A DNA stretch of 6,492 nucleotides from Sulfurimonas sp. (lineage in GTDB: Bacteria > Campylobacterota > Campylobacteria > Campylobacterales > Sulfurimonadaceae): positions 1-6,492 of the forward strand of contig JANTGV010000067.1 in assembly GCA_024762745.1 (NCBI GenBank). The letters run 5' to 3'. The position numbers were made by a program, and so were the translations under genes. The notes beneath the pieces were generated by a model, which was not told the DNA's origin, did no database searches, and saw only the letters and a list, made by a program, of their open reading frames with translations. Below are positions 1 through 6,492 of this stretch, piece by piece. The stretch's first letter is position 1. Every line of letters starts with the position of its first letter.

Positions 1-942
1 CTTACATTAAAACTTGTAGGTATTGTAAAAGAAGACAAACAAAACATTTTTTATCTTATTTATTACTCAATGATAGAAGCGATACTTTTACTTTCTCTAC
101 CTTTAGCATCATCTTTTATTATAAACAGTATCATGGCACATGCTAGTATTTCTGTAACTGTATTAGGATTTATAGTGATAGTCATTTTTATTTTAACAAC
201 AATGCTTCAAGTGGTTAAGCAATATATTACTGAAAAATTCGAGCAGAAAATTTTTGTCAGTGTAGGAATAAAAATTGCCAATATGGCAACAAAAATTCAA
301 AATTCAAGTAGTGATGTAAAACACCAAATAGATAAATATATGAACTACTTTTTTGACATTGCTTCTATTCAAAAGATCTTTCCTATATTACTCTTAGATG
401 GAGTAAGCCTTGTTGTTAAATTTATTGCAAGTTTATTATTACTATTAGTTTTTGATAGCACTTTATTTATTGCTGGATTATTTTTCTTTATTGCATTTTT
501 AATGATTCTCCTGCTCATTGGCCGTAATGGTGTTGAGTATGCCATTGAACGTTCAAATACGAAACACGATGCTATATATTATCTACAACACATACCAGAG
601 TTAGAAAAAGAGGAACGAGCAATACTAGAAGAGTTTGATGGTTATCTGAAAAAATTCATTTATGCGAGAAAGAAGATATTTAATGTTGTTATACGACAAC
701 TTGCTTTAACATTTATGATTGAGGGAGTTGTAATTAGCTCATTTTTTATCATTGGAAGTTACCTTGTTATAAACGGAAGTCTTCCTCTTGGAGAGTTTGT
801 AGCAGCAGAAATTATAGTCATTTCTATTACTACAGCATTAAAGGGTTTTATGAAGCAACTCGATTATATTTATGATATGTTTGAAGGACTTTATAAAGTC
901 GATAAATTATCATTATCTTTAAAAGAGAATTCAAATGTCTGA
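1..942 (+). CDS. ABC exporter transmembrane protein without ATPase domain (5' partial)
   Basis: This is the inner-membrane subunit of a type I-like secretion system. The frame is open from base 1 (313 codons), and the 23 codons before the ATG at 70 read as normal protein leading into the first helix. That ATG has no ribosome-binding site, so the true start lies upstream of the window. Numbered from the ATG at 70, I see six hydrophobic segments: about -5 to 21, 27-49, 103-127, 130-150, 209-234 and 238-260. This is the ABC exporter membrane-domain layout. The long charged stretches between segments 2 and 3 and between 4 and 5 fit intracellular loops that contact an ATPase. The protein ends at ...LSLKENSNV, about 30 residues after the last helix. 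In most exporters a nucleotide-binding domain of about 200 residues would follow; there is no Walker A, signature motif or Walker B. The next gene overlaps by 8 nt, leaving no hidden frame-shifted ATPase. Exporter membrane-domain family is confident; substrate is unknown. Confidence 0.8.
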   Translation, partial: LTLKLVGIVKEDKQNIFYLIYYSMIEAILLLSLPLASSFIINSIMAHASISVTVLGFIVIVIFILTTMLQVVKQYITEKFEQKIFVSVGIKIANMATKIQNSSSDVKHQIDKYMNYFFDIASIQKIFPILLLDGVSLVVKFIASLLLLLVFDSTLFIAGLFFFIAFLMILLLIGRNGVEYAIERSNTKHDAIYYLQHIPELEKEERAILEEFDGYLKKFIYARKKIFNVVIRQLALTFMIEGVVISSFFIIGSYLVINGSLPLGEFVAAEIIVISITTALKGFMKQLDYIYDMFEGLYKVDKLSLSLKENSNV

Positions 943-2212
943 GTATAGTTTTAAAGTCTTAGAGCTTGTAAAGTTAAGCCCATTAGTAAGAAAAATGTGG
1001 TTATTTACATCTCTTGTATTTATCATGATGATTGTTTTACTCTTTTTACCTTGGCAACAGACTGTAAAAGGGGAAGGTACTTTAATAGCCAATGATCCAG
1101 CTCAAAGAGACTACAATGTATTAGCAACACTTGATGGATTTATTCAAGAGTATTATGTTGGTGAAAACCAGTTTGTAAAAAAAGGGGACAAACTCTTCAA
1201 GATGGTTGATATTGATAAAGAGTATAGTCAAAAACTAGATTCTATTGAAGCAAGTTCAATAGATCGTTATAAAGATTCAGAAACCCAAATTAATAATATT
1301 GAAGAAAAAAAGAAGAACTTGGAAAAGTATCTTCAACTTGGACTAGATGTTTTTATTCAAAGAAGAGAACAGATTACAAGAAAGATAGAGAGTCTAGAAT
1401 ATAAAAAAGTATCTTTAATAAAAAACTATGAGGTTGAGAAGCTGAATCTAGAGAGAATTGAGCTTCTTTATAAAGATGGAATCGAGTCAAAAAGAGATTT
1501 TGAAGTAGCCCAAAATAAGTATATAAAAGCAAATGCTGAGCTTCAAAAAATAGATGTGGATATAGAGATAGAAAAAAATACTTTTGAAATTTTAAAACAA
1601 GAACAAGAGAAGTTTTTGAGTGAAACAAAAAATAGATTAAAAGTTATGGATAATGCTACTCTTGCATCAAAAGCACAACTCAACGCTATTAATCAAGAGA
1701 TACAAATAAATAGCCTCAATAGCACTCGTTATAAGTCAGGAGAAGTGGTTGCTCAAAAAGACGGATATGTTGTAAGAATTTTACAAAATGATAAACATAA
1801 GCTTATAAAAAAAGGAGATAATGTAATTCACTTCTCTCCTAAGGTAAGTCAAAAAAGTATTGTGCTTAAAGTCTCTGATTTTAATATGCCACTTATAAAA
1901 GAGGGTCTACCTGTACGAATACGATTTTATGGATGGCCAGCCTTACAAATATCTGGATGGCCAACTATTAAATATGGAACTTTTGGTGGTACCATAAAGT
2001 ATGTTGAGGCAACTTCACATGAAAAAGGATTTTTCTATGCTCGTGTAGAAGAGGACCCAAATGAACCATGGCCAAAGGGAGATAACCTTAGAGTTGGGAC
2101 ACAATCAACGGTATGGGTAAGACTTGAAACGGTTCCTATTTGGTATCAACTATGGAGACTAATGAACGCTGTTCCTCCTCAGATGGTAACACCAATTATA
2201 GAGAAAGATTGA
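935..2212 (+). CDS. HlyD-family membrane fusion protein (periplasmic adaptor)
   Basis: This periplasmic adaptor links the inner-membrane exporter to the TolC-like channel. The 425 residues run in the usual order. There is a short cytoplasmic N-terminus, then one membrane helix at about 22-39 followed by the family-typical LPWQQTVKGEG. A first half of the split lipoyl domain (about 60-92, with NQFVKKGDKLFKM) leads into a long charged coiled-coil hairpin (about 95-260). The second lipoyl half (about 267-300, KSGEVVAQKDGYVVR and IKKGDNV) is followed by a beta-barrel region (about 307-400). A Trp-Pro-rich stretch (FYGWPALQISGWP, 331-343) precedes YGTFGG, and NEPWP and VPIWYQLWR lie near the C-terminus. 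The length is normal for the family. The start at 935 is preceded by AAAAGAGA at 921-928 and overlaps the upstream stop by 8 nt, implying translational coupling. The substrate cannot be told from this protein. Confidence 0.92.
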   Translation: MSEYSFKVLELVKLSPLVRKMWLFTSLVFIMMIVLLFLPWQQTVKGEGTLIANDPAQRDYNVLATLDGFIQEYYVGENQFVKKGDKLFKMVDIDKEYSQKLDSIEASSIDRYKDSETQINNIEEKKKNLEKYLQLGLDVFIQRREQITRKIESLEYKKVSLIKNYEVEKLNLERIELLYKDGIESKRDFEVAQNKYIKANAELQKIDVDIEIEKNTFEILKQEQEKFLSETKNRLKVMDNATLASKAQLNAINQEIQINSLNSTRYKSGEVVAQKDGYVVRILQNDKHKLIKKGDNVIHFSPKVSQKSIVLKVSDFNMPLIKEGLPVRIRFYGWPALQISGWPTIKYGTFGGTIKYVEATSHEKGFFYARVEEDPNEPWPKGDNLRVGTQSTVWVRLETVPIWYQLWRLMNAVPPQMVTPIIEKD

Positions 2213-3558
2213 TGAGATATTTTGTAGTTTTTTTACTGGCTCTATTAACGAGTTCACTTTTTGCGCAAAAGCCATTTATGATAGAGGATATTAAACGCTA
2301 TTTGACGCCTTCGAATCCTTTTTATTATAGTGCGATAGGAAAAGAAAATATCTATAAAGAGAGAGATAGATACTATATGGGAGATTTAGATAGTAAACTT
2401 TTTTTGAAGTATGACAAAAAAGAGTACCCTATAAGTGAGGCAGAATTTTTAGATACAGGCGTAAATAAAGTACTTGAAAATGGGATGGAGTTTACAGTAG
2501 CATATAGAAAAGCTGTAGGAACACAAGAAGCTAACAACATCAAAACAGGTGATGAAGGGGAAGTAAGAGCTAGTGTTAAAATACCAGTTGTATCACTCAT
2601 GCAAGGAATGAACAGTAGAAAGTTAAATATAGATTCGGCTCGTTTAGATAAGGTTAAGTTCAATTATGAGTCAAACAATAATTTAAGAATATTATATTTT
2701 CATATAGTTTCGGAGTATTTTAAAGTACTATATCTCAAATCTATTGTTGAAATTCAAGAAGAATTACTTCAAAAGGCACAAAAACGTGAGGGACTAATAC
2801 AGGAGCGTGTTAAAGCTGGTAGTTTGGCTGAACTTGCAGACTTGGAAGCACAGCAACAGACTATAAATAGACTACAGCGTTTATTCTCTGCAAAAAATGA
2901 TTACTCAGCTGCTATGGAGAATTTTTTAAAGTATTTGAATCTCTCTATAGAAGATTTTCAGCAAGAGTATATTTTTTCTAATTTAAAAGAGATAGAGCAT
3001 TCGGAAGTAATTTTAGAACATTATATTCAAATGGCTATGGATAATAGACCAGATCTAAAAGCATATGCGTTAGAGATAAAAAAAGTGCAACTTCAACAGA
3101 AGTTAACAGACACTTTAGCTTATCCTAAGATGGATCTTTCGTTGTATGGTGTTAGGGATTTTAAATATGAGAATGGTTTTAAATTAGCTTTAGATGTGGA
3201 GTTCCCGGTAGAGGGACGCAAATATGATGCTGAAAATATTCAGAATAAAAGTAGCATATATAATCTTCAAATGAATAGAGCAAAAGAGATATTAAATATA
3301 AAAACAGAAATTCAAAATATTATAAATTCTATAAATACACGTAAAAAGAATCTGGAAAGTTCGAATAAAGAGCTAATACTTTTAGAAAAGCTTGAAAAAG
3401 CTGAAAATAGAAAATATTTAGTAGGACTCAGTAATCTTTTTATGGTTAATGAGCGTGAAATGGCCACTTTAAATTTAAAGAAAAAAGTAGTGAAATATCA
3501 TTTTGAGTCCTTGCTTCTTGAGCAAGAGGCAAAAAGAGAAGCTGGAGTTTCTTTTTAA
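2212..3558 (+). CDS. TolC-family outer membrane efflux protein
   Basis: This is the outer-membrane channel of the tripartite secretion system, 448 residues from the chosen start. The ATG at 2212 overlaps the hlyD stop in a TGATG and follows GAGAAAG at 2201-2207. It gives a clean Sec signal peptide (MRYFVVFLLALLTSSLFA, probable cut before Gln19). An earlier in-frame ATG at 2140 would add 24 polar residues encoded inside hlyD and bury the signal. The mature protein shows the duplicated TolC layout. A strand-rich segment (about 55-130) is followed by long helices (about 135-245) that include VKAGSLAELADLEAQ. The second half begins at DNRPDLKAYALEIKKVQLQQ (277-296). It continues through a strand region with LDVEFPVEGRKYDAENIQ (327-344) to a final helical pair (about 350-440). 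It is the last gene of the operon and is followed by a hairpin terminator. The family is clear although overall identity to classical TolC looks low. Confidence 0.9.
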   Translation: MRYFVVFLLALLTSSLFAQKPFMIEDIKRYLTPSNPFYYSAIGKENIYKERDRYYMGDLDSKLFLKYDKKEYPISEAEFLDTGVNKVLENGMEFTVAYRKAVGTQEANNIKTGDEGEVRASVKIPVVSLMQGMNSRKLNIDSARLDKVKFNYESNNNLRILYFHIVSEYFKVLYLKSIVEIQEELLQKAQKREGLIQERVKAGSLAELADLEAQQQTINRLQRLFSAKNDYSAAMENFLKYLNLSIEDFQQEYIFSNLKEIEHSEVILEHYIQMAMDNRPDLKAYALEIKKVQLQQKLTDTLAYPKMDLSLYGVRDFKYENGFKLALDVEFPVEGRKYDAENIQNKSSIYNLQMNRAKEILNIKTEIQNIINSINTRKKNLESSNKELILLEKLEKAENRKYLVGLSNLFMVNEREMATLNLKKKVVKYHFESLLLEQEAKREAGVSF

Positions 3559-3582
3559 GTTTAATGAAACAAGATTAGAGTT

Positions 3583-3606
3583 AAAAAGGACATTATGTCC
3601 TTTTTT
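3583..3606. terminator. Bidirectional intrinsic terminator between tolC-like gene and valS
   Basis: A perfect inverted repeat pairs AAAAAGGACA (3583-3592) with TGTCCTTTTT (3596-3605) around a 3-nt TTA loop. The plus strand has a run of six T after the GC-containing core. The minus strand also reads into a T run, from the A run at 3583-3587. It lies 24 nt after the tolC-like stop and 10 nt past the valS stop, so it can end transcription from both convergent units. The core is only GGACA/TGTCC, a modest stem, but such short stems are normal in AT-rich genomes. Confidence 0.8.
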
Positions 3607-3616
3607 AAAGAAGAGT

Positions 3617-6244
3617 TTATGAGCGAAGTGAGTTTAGTTGTTCTAATACTTTTACCGATTTAGCTTCTGCATCTGCCAGTGCTTCACGATTTTTAGCAAG
3701 TACATCTTCGGGTGCATTTGCAACAAATTTTTCATTGTTTAACATACCGTTTAATTTTCCTATCTCTTTTTGAAGTTTTTCATCCTGTTTAGTGAGCTTA
3801 GAGATGATAGAACTTAAATCGATAGAGTCTGTTGGTATGAATGTCTCACACTTATCAGCAATATCACTCACTGCATTTTCTACTTTAGTTGATGTAAACG
3901 CAACCTCTGTAACTTTTGCAAGTTTTGAGATAAATGGAAGCATCATATCTCTGTCTTCATCAGAGATATTGTCAATTTTTATAAATGCTTTTTCTATTTT
4001 CTGGTTTGCTAAATCAACAAGAACTTTTGCACGTCTAATAGAGACAATTGCATCCATAATGACGTCAAATTTTTCCTCTTCTTTGCGTTTTTTAGTCTTA
4101 CTTGGATAATTCATAATCATAATAGAATCACCATCTTCTAAAGATGTACCTGAGAGTTCATGGTAAAGATATTCTGTTACAAAAGGCATAAAAGGGTGAA
4201 GAAGTTTCATCGCATCTTTAAAAACTGCTCCAAGCTCAACTATAGAGTCTTTATCAGCCTTAGAGAGTTCAATTCCCCAATCACAAAATTCATTCCAGAT
4301 AAATCTGTACATAACAGTAGCTGCATCATTGAACTTATATTCATCAAGAGCTGCACGAACTTCTTTTGTTGCCTGGTTAAGACGTGAAGCCATATATTTG
4401 CCAAGGTCGGTTTTTAGACAAAATGATTTTAAATCAGGAAAAGTATCTACATTCATCTGTAGATATTTACTCGCATTATAAAGCTTATTTGTAAAGTTAC
4501 GGTTTAACTCTAGCTTTTCTGTACTCATACGGATATCACGACCTTGTGCAGCAGAGATTGCAAGAGTAAAACGCAGTATATCAGCTGAGTACTTGTTAAC
4601 CATATCTAAAGGGTCAATAACATTCCCTTTAGACTTACTCATCTTATCACCTTTTTCATCACGTACTAGAGCGTGAAGGTAGATATGGTTAAATGGCAAT
4701 TGCCCATTAAAGTTCTCACCCATTAGCATCATTCTAGCTACCCAGAAGAAAAGAATGTCAAAACCAGTTATTAGAAGTGTATTTGGATAGAAATCTTTCA
4801 TATCATCTGATTGGAAAAGTCTATCCATCTCAACATCGCCATTTCCCCAGCCTAGAGTTGAAAAAGGCCATAGTGCAGAAGAGAACCAAGTATCAAGAAC
4901 ATCAGGGTCTTGAGTCAGATTTTTAGATGCACATTTAGGACACGCCTCAGGATGATCCTCTAAAGATGCAAACTCATGGTCACAATCATCACAGTAAAAT
5001 ACAGGAATCTGATGTCCCCACCACAACTGACGAGAAATACACCAGTCTCTTAAGTCACCCATCCATGAGTTGTAAGAGTTAATCCAGTGTGGAGGAAAGA
5101 ACTGTACTTCACCCGCGTTTGTTTTCTCGATAGATTTATCAGCTACTTCCTTGCGCACAAACCATTGTTTTGAGATGTACGGTTCAACGATATTTTTACA
5201 TCTATAACAATGTCCAACCTGGTGTTTATGGTCTTCTATCTTAACCATAAAGCCTTCCTCTTCAAGACGCTTTACAATTGTCTCACGAGCTTCTAAACGC
5301 TCTAAGCCTTTGAACTCACCTGCGTAATCATTGAGAATACCTTTCTCATCAAAAACAGTAATAAACTCTAAGTTATGACGCTTTCCAACTTCGTAGTCAT
5401 TTTGGTCATGCGCTGGAGTTACTTTAACTACTCCTGTTCCAAACTCCATATCAACATGAGAGTCTGCAATGATTGCAACTTCACGTTCTAAGAGTGGAAG
5501 ACGGATTTTTTTACCGATTAGATGTGTATATCTCTCATCATCAGGGTGTACCATAACGGCTGTATCTCCAAAGTATGTCTCAGGTCTTGTTGTTGCTACT
5601 TCAACTTCACCACTTCCATCAGCAAATGGATACTTAATATGATAAAACTTACCATTATGATCTTCGTGTTCTACTTCGATATCACTCAGTGCTCCATCGT
5701 GTGTACACCAGTTAACCATATAGTTTCCACGAACAATTAAAGAATCATTATAGAGTTTAACAAAAGCCTCTTTTACAGATTTTTGAAGCCCTTCATCCAT
5801 AGTAAAACGCTCTCTCTCCCATGCAGGAGATACACCCATTTTACGTAGTTGGTCTGTCATGATTCCTGCAGACTCTTCTTTCCAAGCCCAGGCACGCTCT
5901 AAGAATTTTTCACGACCAATTTCCTCTTTTGTTGTCCCCTCAGCAAGAAGCTGTTTTTCTACAACATTTTGAGTAGCAATCCCTGCGTGGTCTGTTCCTG
6001 GCTGCCAGAGAGTTTTATATCCATCCATACGTTTGTAACGGGTGATAATATCTTGAAGTGTAAAAGTTAATGCGTGACCAATATGTAGACGGCCCGTAAC
6101 ATTTGGAGGTGGCATCATAATAGAGAAGTTCTTTCCCTCTTCTTGGATACTTTTATTACCATCTACTTCGAAGTATTTTCTATCTTCCCAGATTTTATAA
6201 TATCTGTTTTCTATTGTCTGTGGATTGTAGCTGTTTGTTGACAT
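3617..6244 (-). CDS. valS: Valyl-tRNA synthetase
   Basis: This cytoplasmic class I aminoacyl-tRNA synthetase joins valine to tRNA-Val using ATP and clears mischarged threonine by editing. The 875 residues are full length for bacterial ValRS. The N-terminal PPPNVTGRLHIGHAL holds the HIGH motif at 54-57. The editing (CP1) domain shows ATTRPETYFGDTAV (217-230) and GTGVVKVTPAHDQNDYEVG (269-287). Cysteine pairs at 346/349, 418/421 and 435/438 look like zinc-binding sites. The sequences WCISRQLWWGHQIPV (401-415) and DVLDTWFSSALWPF (448-461) are typical of the ValRS/IleRS group. KMSKS is at 534-538. The tRNA-binding helical domain starts near NRNFTNKLYNASKY (581-594), and a charged coiled-coil tail runs from about 806 to the end, as expected for ValRS and absent in IleRS. 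The start is supported by AAGG 7 nt upstream (plus coordinates 6252-6255). No frameshift or missing key motif was seen. Confidence 0.98.
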   Translation of the reverse strand: MSTNSYNPQTIENRYYKIWEDRKYFEVDGNKSIQEEGKNFSIMMPPPNVTGRLHIGHALTFTLQDIITRYKRMDGYKTLWQPGTDHAGIATQNVVEKQLLAEGTTKEEIGREKFLERAWAWKEESAGIMTDQLRKMGVSPAWERERFTMDEGLQKSVKEAFVKLYNDSLIVRGNYMVNWCTHDGALSDIEVEHEDHNGKFYHIKYPFADGSGEVEVATTRPETYFGDTAVMVHPDDERYTHLIGKKIRLPLLEREVAIIADSHVDMEFGTGVVKVTPAHDQNDYEVGKRHNLEFITVFDEKGILNDYAGEFKGLERLEARETIVKRLEEEGFMVKIEDHKHQVGHCYRCKNIVEPYISKQWFVRKEVADKSIEKTNAGEVQFFPPHWINSYNSWMGDLRDWCISRQLWWGHQIPVFYCDDCDHEFASLEDHPEACPKCASKNLTQDPDVLDTWFSSALWPFSTLGWGNGDVEMDRLFQSDDMKDFYPNTLLITGFDILFFWVARMMLMGENFNGQLPFNHIYLHALVRDEKGDKMSKSKGNVIDPLDMVNKYSADILRFTLAISAAQGRDIRMSTEKLELNRNFTNKLYNASKYLQMNVDTFPDLKSFCLKTDLGKYMASRLNQATKEVRAALDEYKFNDAATVMYRFIWNEFCDWGIELSKADKDSIVELGAVFKDAMKLLHPFMPFVTEYLYHELSGTSLEDGDSIMIMNYPSKTKKRKEEEKFDVIMDAIVSIRRAKVLVDLANQKIEKAFIKIDNISDEDRDMMLPFISKLAKVTEVAFTSTKVENAVSDIADKCETFIPTDSIDLSSIISKLTKQDEKLQKEIGKLNGMLNNEKFVANAPEDVLAKNREALADAEAKSVKVLEQLNSLRS

Positions 6245-6280
6245 ATAATCGCCTTGAAATTGTCTATTTAAAATTTCGCG

Positions 6281-6293
6281 ATTATAGCTAAAA
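6281..6293 (-). promoter_or_regulatory. Probable sigma-70 promoter of valS (extended -10 type)
   Basis: On the minus strand the sequence TTTTAGCTATAAT carries a consensus -10 box, TATAAT (plus coordinates 6281-6286), with T-rich bases just upstream. No TTGACA-like -35 sits 16-18 nt further up. This matches the known Campylobacterota pattern of a strong -10 and a weak or absent -35. Transcription would begin near 6274, giving a leader of about 30 nt that includes the AAGG ribosome-binding site at 6252-6255. It lies in the gap between valS and the upstream gene. The call is by motif only. Confidence 0.65.
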
Positions 6294-6328
6294 TGTAGTG
6301 AGTATTAGCTTACTTGATGGGTATATAT

Positions 6329-6492
6329 TTAAAATCTAGTTAATGTCTCTTTTTTTTCAAGAATTTTTAAAAGGAAAGAGTTTATAAAATCAACATAATT
6401 ATAAATACTTGGTTCTAATATTTCAAAATAGTAGTAGTGCTCAATAAAGTCTAAATCTTTATACTCTTCATGCTTAATAAAGTTATAGCTAT
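6329..6492 (-). CDS. Hypothetical protein, C-terminal fragment (gene runs off window)
   Basis: This is an open frame on the minus strand entering from the right edge. It shows 53 residues (first full codon at 6490) and a TAA at 6329-6331. It begins SYNFIKHEEYKDLDFIEHYY and ends FLLKILEKKETLTRF. The mix of acidic and aromatic residues with a lysine-rich amphipathic end reads like a real soluble C-terminus. Of the other two minus-strand frames, one is closed by a stop at the window edge and the other by a stop after 13 codons. No family is recognised. It lies 84 nt upstream of the valS start in the same direction. No clear terminator separates them, so some read-through into valS is possible, although valS has its own promoter. 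With so little visible, it could be a chance open frame. Confidence 0.55.
   Translation of the reverse strand, partial: SYNFIKHEEYKDLDFIEHYYYFEILEPSIYNYVDFINSFLLKILEKKETLTRF

Noticed and set aside
900..945. Frameshift that might hide an ATPase domain after the ABC membrane protein
   Set aside because: The next frame starts HlyD at once with its own membrane anchor. About 600 nt would be needed for an ATPase domain and none are available.
1374..1628. Minus-strand open frame inside hlyD
   Set aside because: It is antisense to the HlyD coiled-coil region, has low-complexity Leu/Phe/Ser content from reversed Lys/Glu codons, and shows no start signal.
2140..2211. Upstream in-frame ATG at 2140 as the start of the TolC-like gene
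   Set aside because: It would place 24 polar residues, encoded within hlyD, before a clear signal peptide. The ATG at 2212 overlaps the hlyD stop and yields the signal peptide at the N-terminus.
2373..2663. Minus-strand open frame inside the TolC-like gene
   Set aside because: It is antisense to a well-supported coding region, with no recognisable domain or ribosome-binding site.
3792..4109. Plus-strand open frame opposite the valS 3' part
   Set aside because: It is a shadow of valS; the Ser/Ile/Phe-rich translation is that expected from the reverse of its codons.
4160..4387. Plus-strand open frame opposite the valS tRNA-binding region
   Set aside because: It is antisense to a conserved domain and has no supporting signals.
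5522..5740. Plus-strand open frame opposite the valS editing domain
   Set aside because: It is antisense to conserved ValRS motifs, and its Cys/Ile-rich product resembles no protein.
6296..6316. Weak inverted repeat AGTA/TACT as a terminator for the right-edge gene
   Set aside because: The stem has only four pairs with little GC and no T run behind it, so it is not convincing.

Overview
The window looks like chromosomal DNA from an AT-rich member of the Campylobacterota, probably close to Sulfurimonas or related sulfur oxidisers. The basis is the low GC, the style of the valyl-tRNA synthetase, and a promoter with a clear -10 box but no recognisable -35. The genus is an inference from sequence character, not from a search.

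Left part (1-3558, plus strand): a tight run of three genes for a type I-like tripartite secretion machine. First comes an inner-membrane ABC-exporter transmembrane protein whose 5' end lies outside the window. Then come a HlyD-family periplasmic adaptor and a TolC-family outer-membrane channel. Reading frames overlap by 8 nt at the first junction and by 1 nt (TGATG) at the second, so the three are almost certainly one translationally coupled operon. The notable point is that the ABC protein stops right after its sixth membrane helix and short linker. It has no nucleotide-binding domain, and none lies downstream before the operon ends. The ATPase must come from upstream of the window or elsewhere, or the protein works in a non-canonical way. 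No exported substrate is visible.

Middle (3559-3616): a short convergent gap with a perfect 10-bp hairpin flanked by A and T runs. It can act as a terminator for both the secretion operon and valS.

Right part (3617-6244, minus strand): complete valS (875 aa) with HIGH and KMSKS signatures, editing-domain motifs, cysteine pairs and a C-terminal coiled coil. It has its own short leader and a TTTTAGCTATAAT-type promoter at about 6281-6293. Beyond it, at the right edge, is the 3' end of another minus-strand gene of unknown function (53 residues visible).

No tRNA, rRNA, CRISPR, insertion sequence or phage-like feature was seen. The only candidate for something unusual is the ATPase-less secretion cassette.
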